DNA of 7,943 bases, from NCBI GenBank assembly GCA_965658595.1, contig CBFHSW010000017.1, positions 1-7,943 on the forward strand. Direction: 5' to 3'. Positions 7,364 to 7,943 of this stretch are shown here, piece by piece (position 1 is the stretch's first letter; every line of letters begins with the position of its first letter). This stretch comes from UBA1858 sp965658595. Lineage in GTDB: Bacteria; Pseudomonadota; Gammaproteobacteria; UBA4575. The notes under the pieces were generated by a model. That model saw nothing but the letters and a program-made list of their open reading frames with translations, did no database searches and was not told the DNA's origin. Position numbers and translations under genes: made by a program.

Positions 7364-7423
7364 TGGTCTACAACGTACTGATTAGCAAGTTAATTTCTCA
7401 TTGCTAAGAGGTGCGGTAGACCA
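7364..7423. promoter_or_regulatory. Nested inverted repeats over the integrase leader
   Basis: An outer perfect 8-bp dyad (TGGTCTAC at 7364-7371, GTAGACCA at 7416-7423) encloses an inner perfect 7-bp dyad (TTAGCAA at 7382-7388, TTGCTAA at 7401-7407; 12-nt loop). The outer right arm ends on the A of the integrase ATG. The Shine-Dalgarno AAGAGGTG (7406-7413) lies between the two stems. It may be an operator or recombinase arm site in DNA, or a leader structure in RNA. Lack of a T-run argues against a simple ssrA terminator. Confidence 0.5.
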
Positions 7424-7836
7424 TGCGGACGACCAAAACAAGTACTCGACCCAATCACACATTCATTAAGCGCGACGTCTTTTACTTCTCAAGGCGCGTT
7501 CCAGTAGACCTGCGACATCACTACCAACAACCCAGAATTGTCCATTCACTGCGCACCAAGCAACCTAAAGAGGCAGCCACTGCAGCACAATTACTTAGTA
7601 CTCAGCTAGACCAGCTCTGGTTTCAACTTCGACTACAAAAACAAACTGAACAACTATCTAGCATCAATCACTTCCAGCAGCAGAGTAAAGAGCTAACTCT
7701 TGAGCAAGCATTGGCTTACTACCTTGAGCAAAAAGGTAAAACTAGAAGCCAGTTATTTCATAAGCACGCCATGCTGTATGTGAGTTATCTACAGGCTGCA
7801 ATACCTAATAAAACCAAATTTCATGAATTGCCATAA
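7423..7836 (+). CDS. N-terminal fragment of a tyrosine-recombinase integrase (truncated)
   Basis: The 137-residue product resembles the N-terminal part of phage-type tyrosine recombinases. FIKRDVFYFSRRVPVDLR (residues 14-31) and the following IVHSLRTKQPKEAATAAQLL fit the arm-binding-like N-terminal domain found in many island integrases. A Gln-rich helical stretch follows, then LTLEQALAYYLEQKG near residues 92-106, which resembles the start of the core-binding domain. The catalytic domain with its Arg-His-Arg-Tyr residues is missing: the frame ends at TAA after HELP, whereas such enzymes are usually about 350-450 aa. No other plus frame continues the protein convincingly in the remaining 107 bp. 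The start has a good Shine-Dalgarno (AAGAGGTG, 7406-7413). It is most likely a pseudogene remnant of an element integrated at ssrA. The family call rests on motif recognition only. Confidence 0.7.
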   Translation: MRTTKTSTRPNHTFIKRDVFYFSRRVPVDLRHHYQQPRIVHSLRTKQPKEAATAAQLLSTQLDQLWFQLRLQKQTEQLSSINHFQQQSKELTLEQALAYYLEQKGKTRSQLFHKHAMLYVSYLQAAIPNKTKFHELP

Positions 7837-7937
7837 CTTCGGGGTTTTTCCAAAATTTTACCTACATATATGTCTCTAATTTCCTGAGAGGCTTTTCGTC
7901 CAACAAACTCCCAGCGTGCATTGAATTCAGTTATCAT
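7821..7937 (-). CDS. Possible 38-aa ORF, function unknown
   Basis: On the minus strand, ATG at 7937 opens a 38-codon frame beginning MITEFNARWEFVGRKASQEI and ending KPRSYGNS before TGA (7821-7823). Its residue mix (charged, Trp, Gly) looks more protein-like than the plus-strand frames over the same bases. A TAA lies in frame six bases before the ATG at the window edge, so it is not simply the tail of a longer in-frame gene. The ribosome site would fall outside the window. It overlaps the last 16 bases of the integrase fragment. I do not recognise it; it could be a small gene, a decayed gene, or the end of an insertion that broke the integrase. Confidence 0.25.
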   Translation of the reverse strand: MITEFNARWEFVGRKASQEIRDIYVGKILEKPRSYGNS

Positions 7938-7943
7938 TTTTTA

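Noticed and set aside
7423..7943. Simple frameshift explaining the short integrase
   Set aside because: After the stop, two plus frames hit further stops within about 60 bases. The third is open to the window end but does not read like an integrase and is antisense to a more protein-like minus frame.
1..7943. CRISPR array or classic defence system
   Set aside because: No regularly spaced repeats of CRISPR length and no recognisable defence genes; the only repeats are the short ones listed.

Overview
The window comes from a gammaproteobacterial chromosome. EttA, MsrP and PurL all read as close relatives of the Escherichia coli proteins, and the tmRNA tag (ANDDNYALAA) is of the gammaproteobacterial type. 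The genus cannot be fixed from these genes. About 90% of the window is ordinary core genome. The last ~590 bp is accessory DNA.

Layout, left to right. (1) 2-1534, plus strand: the 3' nine-tenths of ettA, an ABC-F translation factor; its 5' end lies outside the window. (2) 1535-1648: a short convergent spacer with a weak dyad and an imperfect 14-bp tandem repeat that runs into the end of the next gene. (3) 1649-2722, minus strand: msrP, a periplasmic molybdopterin methionine-sulfoxide reductase with a Tat signal and an unusually long N-terminal region. Its usual partner msrQ is not beside it. (4) 2872-6789, minus strand: purL, full-length FGAM synthase of purine biosynthesis. (5) 6790-6988: a divergent promoter region between purL and ssrA that carries two families of short direct repeats, with one copy near each promoter. 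(6) 6989-7350, plus strand: ssrA (tmRNA), complete with tRNA-like ends and a readable tag ORF. (7) 7351-7422: a leader with nested inverted repeats. (8) 7423-7836, plus strand: the N-terminal third of a tyrosine recombinase, cut short by a stop. (9) 7837-7943: AT-rich sequence with a possible 38-codon minus-strand ORF.

The genes do not form one pathway. EttA and tmRNA both act on ribosomes (energy-sensing throttle, rescue of stalled ribosomes). PurL makes purines, and MsrP repairs oxidised envelope proteins. The most informative junction is the ssrA 3' end, a classic integration site. The integrase-like gene starting 72 nt past its CCA, reading away from it, marks the left edge of a mobile element or island whose integrase now looks broken. 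I found no clear evidence of a wholly new system. The best leads are the paired repeats at the purL/ssrA promoters, the nested dyads over the integrase start, and the 14-bp repeat array at the msrP end.
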